Assembly (NCBI GenBank): GCA_009193035.1
Contig: SWDT01000069.1
Location: forward strand, 1 to 64,000
DNA length: 64,000 bases
DNA from: Halicephalobus mephisto
Taxonomy: Eukaryota > Nematoda > Chromadorea > Rhabditida > Panagrolaimidae
Direction of reading: 5' to 3'
Shown here: one piece after another, positions 1-10,517 of the stretch
Layout of the letters: each line of letters starts with the position of its first letter
How positions within the stretch are numbered: position 1 is the first letter of the stretch
Program-made: the position numbers and the translations under genes
Notes under the pieces: model-generated
Databases searched by the model: none
What the model saw: only the letters and a program-made list of their open reading frames with translations
Told to the model about the DNA's origin: nothing

Positions 1-6
1 GGATAA
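1..6 (+). CDS. last Gly codon and stop of an upstream CHK-like gene (partial)
   Basis: The window opens with GGATAA followed by a 3' flank that is identical in its opening bases to the sequence after the stop codon at 7293-7295 and nearly identical to that after 2533. In those copies GGA TAA is the final Gly and stop of a CHK-kinase-like gene. By inference another array member lies to the left and only its last two codons are visible. An AATAAA polyadenylation signal follows at about 17-22. Confidence 0.5.
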   Translation, partial: G

Positions 7-53
7 CTATGTAGTAAATAAAGTAACAATTCCATAGCTCATTAAGAAATTCG

Positions 54-377
54 GTTATGTGGTATTTCTGCCCTAAATTAACAATTATAATTCAAAAATT
101 ATATATGACGTGTTTTGCAAAGAAATCAAAGACCGAATTTCTGAAGCGAAATTCATAATCTACGCCGTCGAATGTTGGATCACCACATGTTATATATCAG
201 TCGACGTGGAATTTAGGTGTGAGTTGAATGGTATATAACACAGGTGCCCAACATGTGAGCGCTTCAGAAGGCGCGAATTCTGAATTTCGCTTCAGAAGTT
301 CGATTATTGATTTTTTCGCAAACATGTTATATATAATTTTTGAATTATAATTAATTTGGGAAAGAAATGCCATAATT
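54..377. repeat. palindromic MITE, copy 1
   Basis: The two halves are imperfect inverted repeats. The left arm (from TTATGTGGTATTTCTGCC, about 54-165) matches the reverse complement of the right arm (ending about 377), including an internal GAATTT..TTCAGAAG / CTTCTGAAG..AAATTC stretch and a TATATA core. There is no coding capacity. This is the architecture of a non-autonomous foldback or MITE element of about 320 bp. Terminal bases and target-site duplication are not certain. A second copy lies at 7344-7668. Confidence 0.75.
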
Positions 378-806
378 AAGACATCAATAGGAAATATTGA
401 TTAATTACTTTTCGAAAATAGTTTTATTATCGTAGATATATTGTTGCATAACTTTTTAACGACAGAAATTTCATAAATATAAGTTTATGTTTAAAACATT
501 AATTTACACTTGATACTAAAATTGAAGTATATTTTCCCATATAGCATGAGAGCTGAACTTATTAATAAACAATTGTTTATTTCTCTACATTTTTATAATT
601 TTCTCGATTATTTCTCATTTGACAAATTTGTTTAAAGTATTTTTAAACAGTAGACACAATATTTCCTAAGATTGTGCAATAGCAACTAGAGCTGAACTCT
701 GCACTTTCAATGCTTGCAAACATGTACGCCATAAACTAGGGACAAAAAATGTCACTGTCCAACTATGATTCAGTTGGAAAGAGCGTTCTAAACAATCAAT
801 TATTTG

Positions 807-880
807 CTATAGACCCTCCTGCGACACATTTTCAATTGATAAAAGAAACTGAGCGGGAAGGAAATGTAATATAAAAAGAG
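807..880 (+). promoter_or_regulatory. conserved promoter block of CHK gene 1 (GATA site plus TATA)
   Basis: A block starting CTATAGACCCTCCTGCGAC and continuing through a TGATAA GATA-type site (837-842), ACTGAGCGGGAA and an ATAAAAAG TATA-like box (about 870-878) precedes the start at 928. The same block precedes the genes at 3489 and 8220 but not the pseudogene at 5720. TGATAA sites are bound by intestinal GATA factors in nematodes, so gut expression is a reasonable inference. Confidence 0.55.
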
Positions 881-927
881 TCCATATAATTAACTTGATT
901 CAGATTGAGATTTGCTGTCTACAGAAC

Positions 928-2533
928 ATGGCTGTTGAAGAAACCAAGGTGAATTCCATGAAACCAGTGAACGGACTAACGAAGAAGGTGGTCGGAGATG
1001 CGTTTGATGAATGGAAACGATTAGATGGACATTCCTTCACCGCCGGATTCTTGGTCGAGAGTCTGAGGACTAATGACGAGGAATATAAGAGAACCTATGG
1101 CAATAGACCTGTTAAAGACGTGAGTTTAATTTATAAAAACTTGGTTCCAACTAACTTAAAATAATGCCCAGATCATTTCAAAGTAAGAGTTTCTCGATAC
1201 TGTCGAATGTTATCATTGGAACTGTTTTAACTGATTGAGTTATTATCATGGACTTTACAAGCTTCAGAAAATATCTATTTTTGAATTTTGCGGATACTCT
1301 AACTTTTATTGTCATTAGGAAAAATCCATAAGTTCTGTTTGAATTTATATTTCAGATAACTTCTTCTGACATCAGCAAAGGAAGAGGTTTCGTATCCGAA
1401 GTCCTCCGTTGCATTGTTTCCTTTGTGGATTCCACTTCTGAATCCGATATCTACAGTACTATCCTTAAAATTCCTGGCACTACATCAATGGAAGCGGCTA
1501 ATGAAGATGCTTCGGTTAGATTCGACATGGATGAGAAAGCTCTTAAGAAGTTGGTGAGAATTCACAATATTGAAGTTGAATTCTACAACAACTTGGTTTC
1601 TACCCTCGAAATTCCTCATATAAAAGTGTTCAAAACCCTTCCTTGGGTGATTGGAGAATCACAAGGAGTTCTACATATGGAAGATATGACGGAAAAGGGG
1701 GGATCGATGGGATTTATGACTTTCAACATCCCTCAAATCACAGAAATTGTTCGACATTTAGCTCATATGCACAAGATTTGCTTGACCTCAGACGAAAAGC
1801 ACCAAAAGTTGTGGAAGGAGAAGTTCAATGAGAATCAATGTACGCTCAATACATTTGTAAAAATGAATGAGAATTACGAACCATTCTTGAACATTTGTGG
1901 GGACAAAGGTTAGTTTACAAATGGTTATTAATGGACCCTGTTTGCTTTTCAGAATTCTTTGAACCTCTTCTTAAGAAATATCAAAAATTCGGATCCAGTA
2001 TGGATTACAACAAATATGTCTTCTCTGAATCGTGGAAAGACCTACATCTCGAATCAGTTCTTGTTCATGGAGATCTTTATGGAGGAAACATGATGTGGAA
2101 ACTCGATGAATATGGTAATTTTACTAACCAATTAGCAGCCATTTATGATTGGCAGATAATGCACGAAGGTTCTCCCATGGCCGACATTGCTAGAGTCTTG
2201 ACAACTTCTGTTGACGGGTACATCAGAAGACAAGCAGAGGAATTCATCGTTGAGTTCTATCATGACTTGCTCGAGAAGGAAATAAAACAAGTGGGAAAAT
2301 GTTGTCCGTATACTGTGGAACAGTTGAAAAAAGCCTATAATTACATCTTCGTGGGTCAGTGTTATTCAATGACTTGGCTTGCCGCCTTCTACAATGATCA
2401 TGTCAAAGAAAATAACGAAAACATTCAAAAAGCCAAAATTGAGACTCTGACTTTGAGATGCAAACATGCTCTTGAAGACATGAACAGACTTCTAACTGGG
2501 CCGATGAAGCATGTTTTTGAAAGATTCGGATAA
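928..2533 (+). CDS. CHK-kinase-like protein (DUF1679/EcKinase-like), array copy 1
   Basis: Three exons: 928-1119, 1356-1908, 1953-2533, joined in phases 0 and 1 by GTGAGT..TTCAG and GTTAGT..TTCAG introns, giving 441 aa, the usual length for this nematode family. The N-lobe has a glycine-rich SKGRGF segment and an ILK motif in exon 2. The C-lobe has a Brenner-type catalytic loop VLVHGDLYGGN (H287-D289..N294) and DWQ at 314-316, corresponding to the Mg-binding DFG. These motifs place it with aminoglycoside-phosphotransferase/CHK kinases, predicted to phosphorylate small molecules in the cytosol; the substrate is unknown. The ATG at 928 was chosen because a CTACAG acceptor-like site sits 3 nt upstream and the same start is kept in the copies at 3489 and 8220. 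The closest relative is the next gene downstream. Confidence 0.9.
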
Positions 2534-2591
2534 CTATGTAGTAAATAAAGTAACAATTCTATAGTTGATTTGGAAATTCAATGCAGTTCAA

Positions 2592-2702
2592 AGTTCACAA
2601 ACAACTCAAAAAAACGGAGCGCCCCCCTTGCCGAAAAAATGGACTGTCCATTCTCTTTCGGCAAGGTGGAGACGCTCTGATAATCCTTTAGTTGTCAAAC
2701 AA
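2592..2702. repeat. short foldback hairpin element
   Basis: The left half, containing GGAGCGCCCCCCTTGCCG and AAATGGAC, pairs with the right half, GTCCATT..CGGCAAGGTGGAGACGCTC. The flanking ACAACT / AGTTGT extends the arms to roughly 50 nt each with almost no loop. It lies in the 3' spacer between CHK genes 1 and 2. No coding content. It is probably a small foldback MITE; a structured RNA is an alternative. Confidence 0.7.
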
Positions 2703-3364
2703 GTTTGATGAAGACTGAAGTTTTGTGTCCAAATTTATATTTCTGTATTAATTTTTATGGATGATTAAACTTTCCTATTCTGCGTCGTTATGAGATTACC
2801 AAGATCCTGATTGATTACAAGGTTAAGTAGCAATAGACCTAGGTGAGCTGCATTGGATACCAGTGAGAATCTAAGGTAAACTTGTAAGATTATGCCAAAC
2901 AATAAAAAACAAATTTGATTAAATTGCTCAATATTTGGTATTGGTTTTACTTACCGAACTGAAATTACTAGCTTGCGACATGAATATGTGGGATGGAATT
3001 ACTACATAATTAGAAAATCAATGGGGAGTAATTAAGTAATTTATTTGATGTTGAAACATTACATAACAGTATATTTACAATAATAAAACTATTTTCAAAA
3101 AGTAATCAATCAGTATAAGTTTATTTTTAAAATATTTATTATTACAAATTTGAATGAATTTTTCCATTATTTCACATTTGATAAATTTGTTTGAAGTATT
3201 TTTAAACAGCAGACACAATATTTCCTAAGATTGTGCAATAAAAATTAGAGCCGATCTGTGCACTTTCAATACTTGCTGATGTGCATACCGAAACCTAAGA
3301 ACAAAAAAAGGCACTGTCCAATTACGATTCAGTTGCAAAGAACGATCTAAATGATCAATTATTC
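2703..3364. other. intergenic spacer, AT-rich
   Basis: No ORF or RNA gene is recognisable. The right half (about 3010-3364) is a diverged copy of the spacer that precedes gene 1 (around 400-806): it shares ATTTTTAAACAG, CACAATATTTCCTAAGATTGTGCAAT and a CACTGTCCAA segment. This shows that the promoter region was duplicated together with the gene. Confidence 0.6.
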
Positions 3365-3438
3365 GCTATAGACCCTCCTGCGACACATTTTCAATTGATA
3401 AAAGAAACTGAGCGGGAAAGAATTCTACCATAAAAAGG
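3365..3438 (+). promoter_or_regulatory. conserved promoter block of CHK gene 2
   Basis: Same block as at 807-880: CTATAGACCCTCCTGCGAC, TGATAA (3396-3401), ACTGAGCGGGAA and a CATAAAAAGG box (3429-3438), about 50 nt upstream of the start at 3489. Conservation among copies whose flanks have drifted suggests functional constraint. Confidence 0.55.
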
Positions 3439-3488
3439 AAATTCATGTAATTAATTTCATTCAGATTGAGATTTATTGTCTACAGAAC

Positions 3489-5124
3489 ATGGCTGCCAAA
3501 GATCAATTTGAATCTGTCCCCATTAAAGAAACCAAGGTGAATTCTATGAAACCAGTGAACGGACTAACGAAGAAGGTGGTTGGAGATGCGTTTGATGAGT
3601 GGAAGAGATTAAGTGGACATTCCTTCACCGCTGGATTCTTGGTCGAGAGTCTGAGGACTAATGACGAGGACTATAAGAGAACCTATGGCAATAGACCTAT
3701 TAAAGACGTGAGTTTAATTTCTAAAAACTTGGTTCCAACCAACTTAAAATACTGTCAAGATCATTTTGAAATAAGAGTTTCTCGATACTGTCGAATGTTA
3801 TCATTGGAACTGTTTTAACTGATTGAGTTATTATCATGGACTTTACAAGCTTCAGAAAATATCTATTTTTGAATTTTTTGGACTCTAACTTTTATTGTGT
3901 CTTTAGGAAAAATCCATAAGTTCTGTTTGAATTTATATTTCAGATAACTTCTTCTGACATCAGCAAAGGAAGAGGTTTCGTATCCGAAGTCCTCCGTTGC
4001 ATTGTTTCCTTTGTGGATTCCACTTCTGAATCCGATATCTACAGTACTATCCTTAAAATTCCGGGCACTGCATCAATAGAAGCGGCTAATGAAGATGTTT
4101 CAGCTAAATTCGACATGAACGATGAATTTATCAACAAGTTGGTCAGAGTCCATAATACTGAAGTTGAGTTCTACAACTCCTTAGTCTTTACCTTCAAAAT
4201 CCCCCATATAAAAGTTTTTAAAACTTTACCTTGGATGATAAATGAGTCAGAAGGAGTCGTTCACATGGAGGATATGACGGGAAAAGCGGGATTGATAGAC
4301 TTTATGACTTCCTTTAGCATTCCTCAAATCAAGGAAATCGTTCGACATCTAGCCCACATGCACAAGATTTGCTTGACTTCAGATGAAAAGCACCAAAAGT
4401 TGTGGAAGGAGAAGTTCAATGAAAATCAATGCACATTCAACACATTCGTAAAGATGAGTGAAAATTACGAACCATTCTTAAACATTTGTGGAGACAAAGG
4501 TTAGTTTACAAATGGTTATTAATGGATCTCGTTTACTTTTCAGAATTCTTTGAACCTCTTCTTAAGAAATATCAAAAATTCGGATCCAGTTCGGACTACA
4601 ACAAATACGCCTTCTCTGAATCGTGGAAAGACCTGCATCTCGAGTCAGTTCTTGTCCATGGAGATCTTCATGGAGGAAACATGATGTGGAAACTCGATGA
4701 ATACGGTAATCTCACGAACCAATTAGCAGCTATTTATGATTGGCAGATAATACACGAAGGTTCTCCCATGGCCGACATTGCTAGAGCTTTAACTATATGC
4801 GCTGACGGGGTCATCAGAAGACAAGCAGAGGAATTCATCGTTGAGTTCTATCACGACCTGCTTGAAAAAGAGATGAAGGAGGCGGGAAAACCTTGTCCGT
4901 ATACTGTGGAACAGTTAAAAAAAGCCTATAACTACATCTTCCTTTGTCAATGTTATGGATTATCGTTATTTACCACCTTCACGAACAACCATCTAAAAGG
5001 AGAAAGTGAGAGTATCCAAAAAGCTAAAATTGAGACTCTGACTTTGAGATGCAAACACGGTCTCGAAGACATGGATAGACTTCTAACTGGGCCGATGAAA
5101 CATGTTTTCGAGAGATTCGGATAA
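3489..5124 (+). CDS. CHK-kinase-like protein (DUF1679/EcKinase-like), array copy 2
   Basis: Exons 3489-3707, 3944-4499 and 4544-5124 (phases 0 and 1) give 451 aa. Intron positions match copies 1 and 4 exactly. The N-terminus is about 9 residues longer than copy 1 (an insert after MAAKDQ). The catalytic loop VLVHGDLHGGN lies near residues 294-304 and DWQ at about 324-326, so the kinase-fold active-site residues are intact. The C-terminus RLLTGPMKHVFERFG matches copy 1. It is predicted to be a cytosolic small-molecule kinase of unknown substrate. The last 75 bp are the best match to the tail of the pseudogene at 5720-7295, suggesting conversion between neighbours. Confidence 0.9.
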
Positions 5125-5632
5125 ATGTTTAATAAGTGTTATAAGCTGTGATATAAACTGAGAAATATAATAGAGCTTTCTTGTCAATAAGGGAATATTA
5201 ATATAATTTCCATTAATTAGACTGATCACCACATGAAGATTATAACTTATACAAATATTAAGCTGCAGCATAATGGTTATCAGGTATACAAAGGCTATCT
5301 CGTTAAGAGAGTGTTTTTCTTCAATACAGTTGTATTTTGGCGGGTTCATTTAATCTTATAACCGATTATAAATTATGATCAGAACTACCCACTTCGAACC
5401 TTCTGAATTTCAAACTCAGCAGCTCCATTTAAACTCAAATCTATCAAGTTTCGAATTCGAAATCGACAACTTTGATCGTGATCATTAGAAGTACAACTTA
5501 ATGTTTCACAAATGATTTCGCAATTAAGTGAACATTTGAAACATCACGAACAATTGACCCAAAGTAAAAAAGAAACAGGTTATGGACGAGTTAATATTCC
5601 AAAGGGCCAAAAGACCAGATCAAATCGTCATG
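5125..5632. other. intergenic spacer between CHK gene 2 and the pseudogene
   Basis: AT-rich. There is no polyadenylation signal as clear as in the other copies. The spacer does not resemble those before genes 1, 2 and 4 and lacks the CTATAGACCC/TGATAA block. I see no gene; an 88-codon - strand ORF at 5083-5349 overlaps the end of gene 2 antisense and looks accidental. Confidence 0.5.
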
Positions 5633-5640
5633 TATAAAAG
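5633..5640 (+). promoter_or_regulatory. TATA box of the CHK pseudogene
   Basis: TATAAAAG lies 80 nt upstream of the ATG at 5720, in a promoter unrelated to that of the other array members. It indicates that this copy once had its own start region. Confidence 0.4.
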
Positions 5641-5719
5641 GTAACTCGCAGCATCATCAAACACATTCAGAAGGATCCAAAATAGTTGTTCACTACTATT
5701 GTTTTTGTCACTGGGCTAA

Positions 5720-7295
5720 ATGGCGGTGGAAGTTGAAAACAACACTGAAAATATTAGAGGATTTAGCGATAAACTAAAAAATCTAAAACCAGTGAATGGA
5801 CTAACGAAGAAGGTGGTCGGAGATGCGTTTGATGAATGGAAACGATTAGATGGACATTCCTTCACCGCCGGATTCTTGGTCGAGAGTCTGAGGACCAATG
5901 ACGAGGAATATAAGAGAACCTATGGCAATAGACCTGTTAAAGACGTGAGTTTAATTTCTAAAAACTTGGTTCCAACTAACTTAAAATAATGCCCAGATCA
6001 TTTTGAAATAAGAGTTTATAAATCTCTTTAGTTTCTATATTAAAGTTGTTTTTTAAGCATTACTAACTACAATAAACTTCTGGATTATGTTTATAATATT
6101 GCTCTTTTGATTCTCAAAGCAATATATTTAAGATAGAAGCTTATGATGTGAGCAAAGGAAAAGGATTCTGCTCCTCCGTTCTTCGATGTATTGTCTCTTT
6201 GTGGATTCTGCATCTAGTCCGACACATACACAACCATCTTGAAAATTCCCGGAACTGAATCTTTGATCAATTGAGTGCAGAAATGGATATTGCATACACC
6301 TTTACGATGAAAATATGAAAGCATTTGCTTTCTCTCATCAGACGGAAACTGATTTCTACAATCATTTAGCCAGCACTCTGGATATACCTTATCCCAAAGT
6401 CTTCAAGACTCTTCCTTGGGCTCCAGGAGAATACCAAGGAGTATTACACATGGAGGACATGACTGGAAAAGGACACAACGGATTTTATCCTTCAGTAAAT
6501 ATAGCACAGATTAAGAAATTTGTGAACACTTGGTACACATGCACAAGGTTTGTTTAACTTCAGATGAAAACCATCAAAAGCTTTGGAAAGGAAAATACAA
6601 CAAAAATCACTAGCATTTGCTTCATTGGCTATCACGACGGCAGAATATGACGGATTTTTGGATATATGCAAAGACCGAGGTGAGTTAAGTTTGTGTAATT
6701 TTCTATCAGTAATATTTCTTCAGGTTACTTTGAGACAATTCTTGGAAAGTACAAAAGTTTGGTGGAAGCCCAGATAACATAGAATATGCTTGTTCGACCT
6801 CCGGAAGGCCTGAATCTAGAGCCTGTCCTTGTTCATGGAGATCTCTGGGGAGGAAACATCATGTGGAAACTGGACGAGAACAACGAGGTGTCAATGAAAT
6901 AGCAGCTTTCATGGACTGGCAGATCATCCACGAAGGTTCCCCCATGGCCGACTTGGCCAGACTATTGGTGAATTCTGCTGACGGTGCATCAGAAGACAAG
7001 CGGAAGAATTCATCGTTGAGTTCTATCATGACTTGCTTGAAAAGAGATGAAGGAGGCGGGAAAACCTTGTCCGTATACGGTAATCAACTCAAAGAAACCA
7101 CAACTACATGTATCTCACTCAAGTCTTTGGCTTGGTTATGTTTACAAACATGTGCAAAGAGTACTTCAAGGCCGATAACCTGAATTTGCAGAAGCTAAGC
7201 TGGACACGATGATCTTGAGATGCAAACACGGTCTCGAAGACATGGATAGACTCCTAACTGGGCCGATGAAACATGTTTTCGAAAGATTCGGATAA
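5720..7295 (+). pseudogene. CHK-kinase-like pseudogene, mosaic of neighbouring copies
   Basis: Exon 1 (5720-5944) is open and well preserved with a GTGAGT donor. From exon 2 on the reading frame is broken. Compared with the intact gene at 8220, bases are lost in the CTCCTTTG and CATCTCAG stretches (about 6200-6216), the ATTTTAG acceptor has become ATTTAAG, TAC is changed to a TAA stop (about 6774-6778), single bases are missing in GTCAAATG and GTGCCATC, and further indels follow in the C-lobe. Small open pieces (6315-6557, 6863-7183) still encode family sequence such as YPKVFKTLPW and DWQIIHEGSP. The middle resembles the gene at 8220, but the last 75 bp match the gene at 3489, so it is a mosaic. 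A short N-terminal product from exon 1 is conceivable; a kinase is not. Confidence 0.88.
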
Positions 7296-7343
7296 CTATG
7301 TAGTAAATAAAGTAACAATTCCATAGCTCATTAAGAAATTCGG

Positions 7344-7668
7344 TTATGTGGTATTTCTGCCCTAAATTAACAATTATAATAAAAAAATTATATATGACGT
7401 GTTTTGCGAAGAAATCAAAGACAGAATTTCTGAAGCGAAATTCATAATCTACGCCGTCGAATGTTGGATCACCACATGTTATATATCAGTCGACGTGGAA
7501 TTTAGGTGTGAGTTGAATGGTATATAACACAGGTGCCCAACATGTGAGCGCTTCAGAAGGCGCGAATTCTGAATTTCGCTTCAGAAGTTCGATTATTGAT
7601 TTTTTCGCAAACATGTTATATATAATTTTTGAATTATAATTGTTAATTTGGGACAGAAATGCTATAAT
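7344..7668. repeat. palindromic MITE, copy 2
   Basis: Nearly identical to the element at 54-377 and in the same position 3' of a CHK-like gene. It therefore inserted once and was copied with the segment. The arms pair slightly better here: the right arm retains GTTAATTTGGGACAGAAAT, complementary to ATTTCTGCCCTAAATTAAC on the left. Confidence 0.75.
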
Positions 7669-8098
7669 TAAGAAATCAATAGGAAATATTGATTGATTAC
7701 TTTTCGAAAATAGTTTTATTATCGTAGATATATTGTTGCATAACTTTTTAACGACAGAAATTTCATAAATATAAGTTTATGTTTAAAACATTAATTTACA
7801 CTTGATACTAAAATTGAAGTATATTTTCCCATATAGCATGAGAGCTGAACTTATTAATAAACAATTGTTTATTTCTCTACATTTTTATAATTTTCTCGAT
7901 TATTTCACATTCGACAAATTTGTTTGAAGTATTTTTAAACAGTAGACACAATATTTCCTAAGATTGTGCAATAGCAACTAGAACTGAACTCTGCACTTTC
8001 AATGCTTGCAAACATGTACGCCACAAACTAGGGACAAAAAATGTCACTGTCCAACTATGATTCAGTTGGAAAGAGCGGTCTAAACAATCAATTATTTG

Positions 8099-8172
8099 CT
8101 ATAGACCCTCCTGCGACACATTTTCAATTGATAAAAGGAACTGAGCGGGAAGGAAATGTAATATAAAAAGAG
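8099..8172 (+). promoter_or_regulatory. conserved promoter block of CHK gene 4
   Basis: Third occurrence of the CTATAGACCCTCCTGCGAC block with TGATAA (8129-8134), ACTGAGCGGGAA and ATATAAAAAG (8161-8170), upstream of the start at 8220. Confidence 0.55.
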
Positions 8173-8219
8173 TCCATATAATTAACTTGATTCAGATTGA
8201 GATTTGCTGTCTACAGAAC

Positions 8220-9809
8220 ATGGCTGTTGAAGAAACCAAAGCGAATTCTATGAAACCAGTGAATGGACTAACGAAGAAGGTGGTCGGAGATATTTTTGAT
8301 GAGTGGAAACGATTAGATGGACATTCCTTCACCGCCGGATTCTTGGTCGAGAGTCTGAGGACTAATGACGAGGACTATAAGAGAACCTATGGCAATAGAC
8401 CTGTTAAAGACGTGAGTTTAGCTTATATAAAAAGCTCCAGTGAAAAAAGGTAGTGCTCAGAAATTTAAGTCGAAATTTTATTCGCGCTATTCAACTTCTT
8501 TATTATACTTTTTTCTGCACTCACAGCCGAATTAGACTTTTAGGTTGTGTTTTGAATGCTTTTATTTTAGTGTTTTAAGACATAATATATGCCCTAATTT
8601 GGCTTCTTAAACAATATATTTTAGATCACAGCTTCTAATGTGAGCAAAGGAAAGGGATTCTGCTCCTCCGTTCTTCGATGTATTGTCTCCTTTGTGGATT
8701 CTGCATCTCAGTCCGACACATACACAACCATTCTGAAGATCCCGGGAACTGAACCTTTCGAGCAATTATGTGCAGAAAAGGGTACTCCTTGTGACTTGAA
8801 CGAGAAAACCATACAAACATTCGCTTTCTTTCATCGGACGGAAACTGATTTCTACAATCATTTAGCCAGCACTCTGGACATACCTTATCCCAAAATCTTC
8901 AAGACTCTTCCTTGGGCTCCAGGAGAATACCAAGGGGCATTACACATGGAGGACATGACTGGAAAAGGAACAACAACGGGATTTTATCCTCCTATGAATA
9001 TAGCACAGATTAAGAAAGTGGTGAAATACTTGGCACACATGCACAAGGTTTGTTTAACTTCAGATGAAAATCATCAAAAGCTTTGGAAAGGAAAATACAA
9101 CAAAAATCAACTAGCTTTCACCTCATTTGCTCCTATATCAGCTCAATATGACGGGTTTTTGGATATATGCAAGGACCGAGGTGAGTTAAGTTTGTTGTAA
9201 TTTTTTATCAATAATATTTCTTCAGATTATTTTGAGACGATTCTTGGAAAATACAAAAAATTTGGTGGAAGCCCAGATTACATAGAATATGCTTGTTCGA
9301 CCTCCTGGAAAGACCTGAATCTAGAGCCTGTCCTTGTTCATGGAGATCTCTGGGGAGGAAACATCATGTGGAAACTGGACGAGAACAACGAGGTGTCAAA
9401 TGAAATAGCAGCTTTCATGGACTGGCAGATCATCCACGAAGGTTCCCCCATGGCCGACTTGGCCAGACTATTGGTGAATTCTGCTGACGGTGCCATCAGA
9501 CGACAAGTAGAGGAATTCATCATTGAGTTCTATCATGACTTGCTTGAAAAAGAGATGAAGGAGGCGGGAAAACCTTGTCCGTATACCGTGGAACAGTTGA
9601 AGAAAGCCTACAACTACATGTATCTTTCTCAAGTGTTTGCGTTTATCACATATACAGTAATGTGCAAAGATAACTTCAAATGCGACCGTCCTGAATTAGG
9701 AGAAGCCAAGCTGGACACGATGATCTTGAGATGCAGACATGCTATGGAAGACCTTGACAGAATTTTAACTGGACCTCTAAAACACATGATGGAAAGATTC
9801 GGACAGTAA
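8220..9809 (+). CDS. CHK-kinase-like protein (DUF1679/EcKinase-like), array copy 4
   Basis: Exons 8220-8411, 8625-9180 and 9226-9809 (phases 0 and 1) give 443 aa with the same intron positions as copies 1 and 2. Exon 1 is nearly identical to copy 1, but exons 2-3 are clearly diverged (for example SKGKGFCSSVLR, YPKIFKTLPWAPGEYQG). The catalytic loop [11 protein letters not shown] lies at about residues 285-295 and DWQ at 315-317; both are intact. It is predicted to be a cytosolic small-molecule kinase; family members elsewhere are linked to ecdysteroid or xenobiotic phosphorylation, but nothing here shows the substrate. It is the parent-like relative of the central part of the pseudogene at 5720. 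Confidence 0.9.
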
Positions 9810-10480
9810 TTAGAATTCAAAATCAACTGTTGTTTGGACATTTGAGGGCTTTTATGATTAAATCCTGTAAAATTAAGTAGTTTTTAGTTTTCCATATATT
9901 ATATATATGATGTTGTGAGTCTATTAATATCATGAAAATTAATTGTTAAAAATAAAATATTGATTATAGTTTTTCTCAGAGAAAATTTGTTAAAATAATT
10001 AGAATCAACTCTGGAAAATTGCTAAAGATCGTAATTTTGAATTATTCTTTTATTTTTGTTTGAATTTCGATCAAGTCTAATAAGAATTATGATGAAAAAA
10101 TAACCCTAACATCAATTGATCACATTTGGCCTGATCACAATGATAGCCATAAATTTGAAACCAATATAATTTACAATCTTCTAAGCTGTAAAATGACATC
10201 CCTCGTGTATCCTTGTCTGGAATTCCCTTTTGCTCACCAAAAGGTCAGTCAAAATTTGCCATCCATCTTCGATTTTTCCGACGCTCATTGATCTTTGAGA
10301 AATAAATATTTATCACACTATTTCCAAATAGTGATTTATTTAGTTTAAATACCTTGGATTAAAAATTTGAAATAAATCTTTGTCCAAGCATTTGCCTGAG
10401 TTCGAGACAATCAATTTTTCTCGCGGCAAATCACGAGTTGGATCTTTTTGGAAAAATTTTTGGCTGCACTAAAGTTGAAG
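9810..10480. other. intergenic spacer between CHK array and mannosidase
   Basis: AT-rich with no ORF of note. AATAAA at about 9950 is a candidate polyadenylation signal for the upstream gene. Nothing else is recognised. Confidence 0.5.
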
Positions 10481-10490
10481 TAATTTTTAG
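10481..10490 (+). promoter_or_regulatory. candidate trans-splice acceptor of the mannosidase gene
   Basis: TAATTTTTAG lies 27 nt upstream of the first ATG and there is no upstream coding exon. This is the expected placement for spliced-leader addition in a nematode. A 5'UTR intron is the alternative. Confidence 0.35.
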
Positions 10491-10517
10491 ATTCTATATC
10501 CTGAGACAAATGTAATC

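Larger units (their letters stand above)
1..1119 (+). repeat. segmental duplicate of 7290-8411 (copy A)
   Basis: Bases 1-1119 can be followed almost base for base in 7290-8411: end of a CHK-like gene, its 3' flank, a palindromic MITE, the intergenic spacer, the promoter block and exon 1. Similarity is lost a few bases into intron 1. The offset is 7289-7292 bp, so the unit spans about three genes. The differences I see are mainly single substitutions and small indels, so the duplication or conversion is recent relative to divergence of the genes inside it. Confidence 0.85.
7290..8411 (+). repeat. segmental duplicate of 1-1119 (copy B)
   Basis: Second copy of the block described at 1-1119. It begins at the stop codon of the pseudogene and runs through the spacer, MITE, promoter block and exon 1 of the gene at 8220. 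The intron 1 sequences then diverge, marking the breakpoint. Confidence 0.85.
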
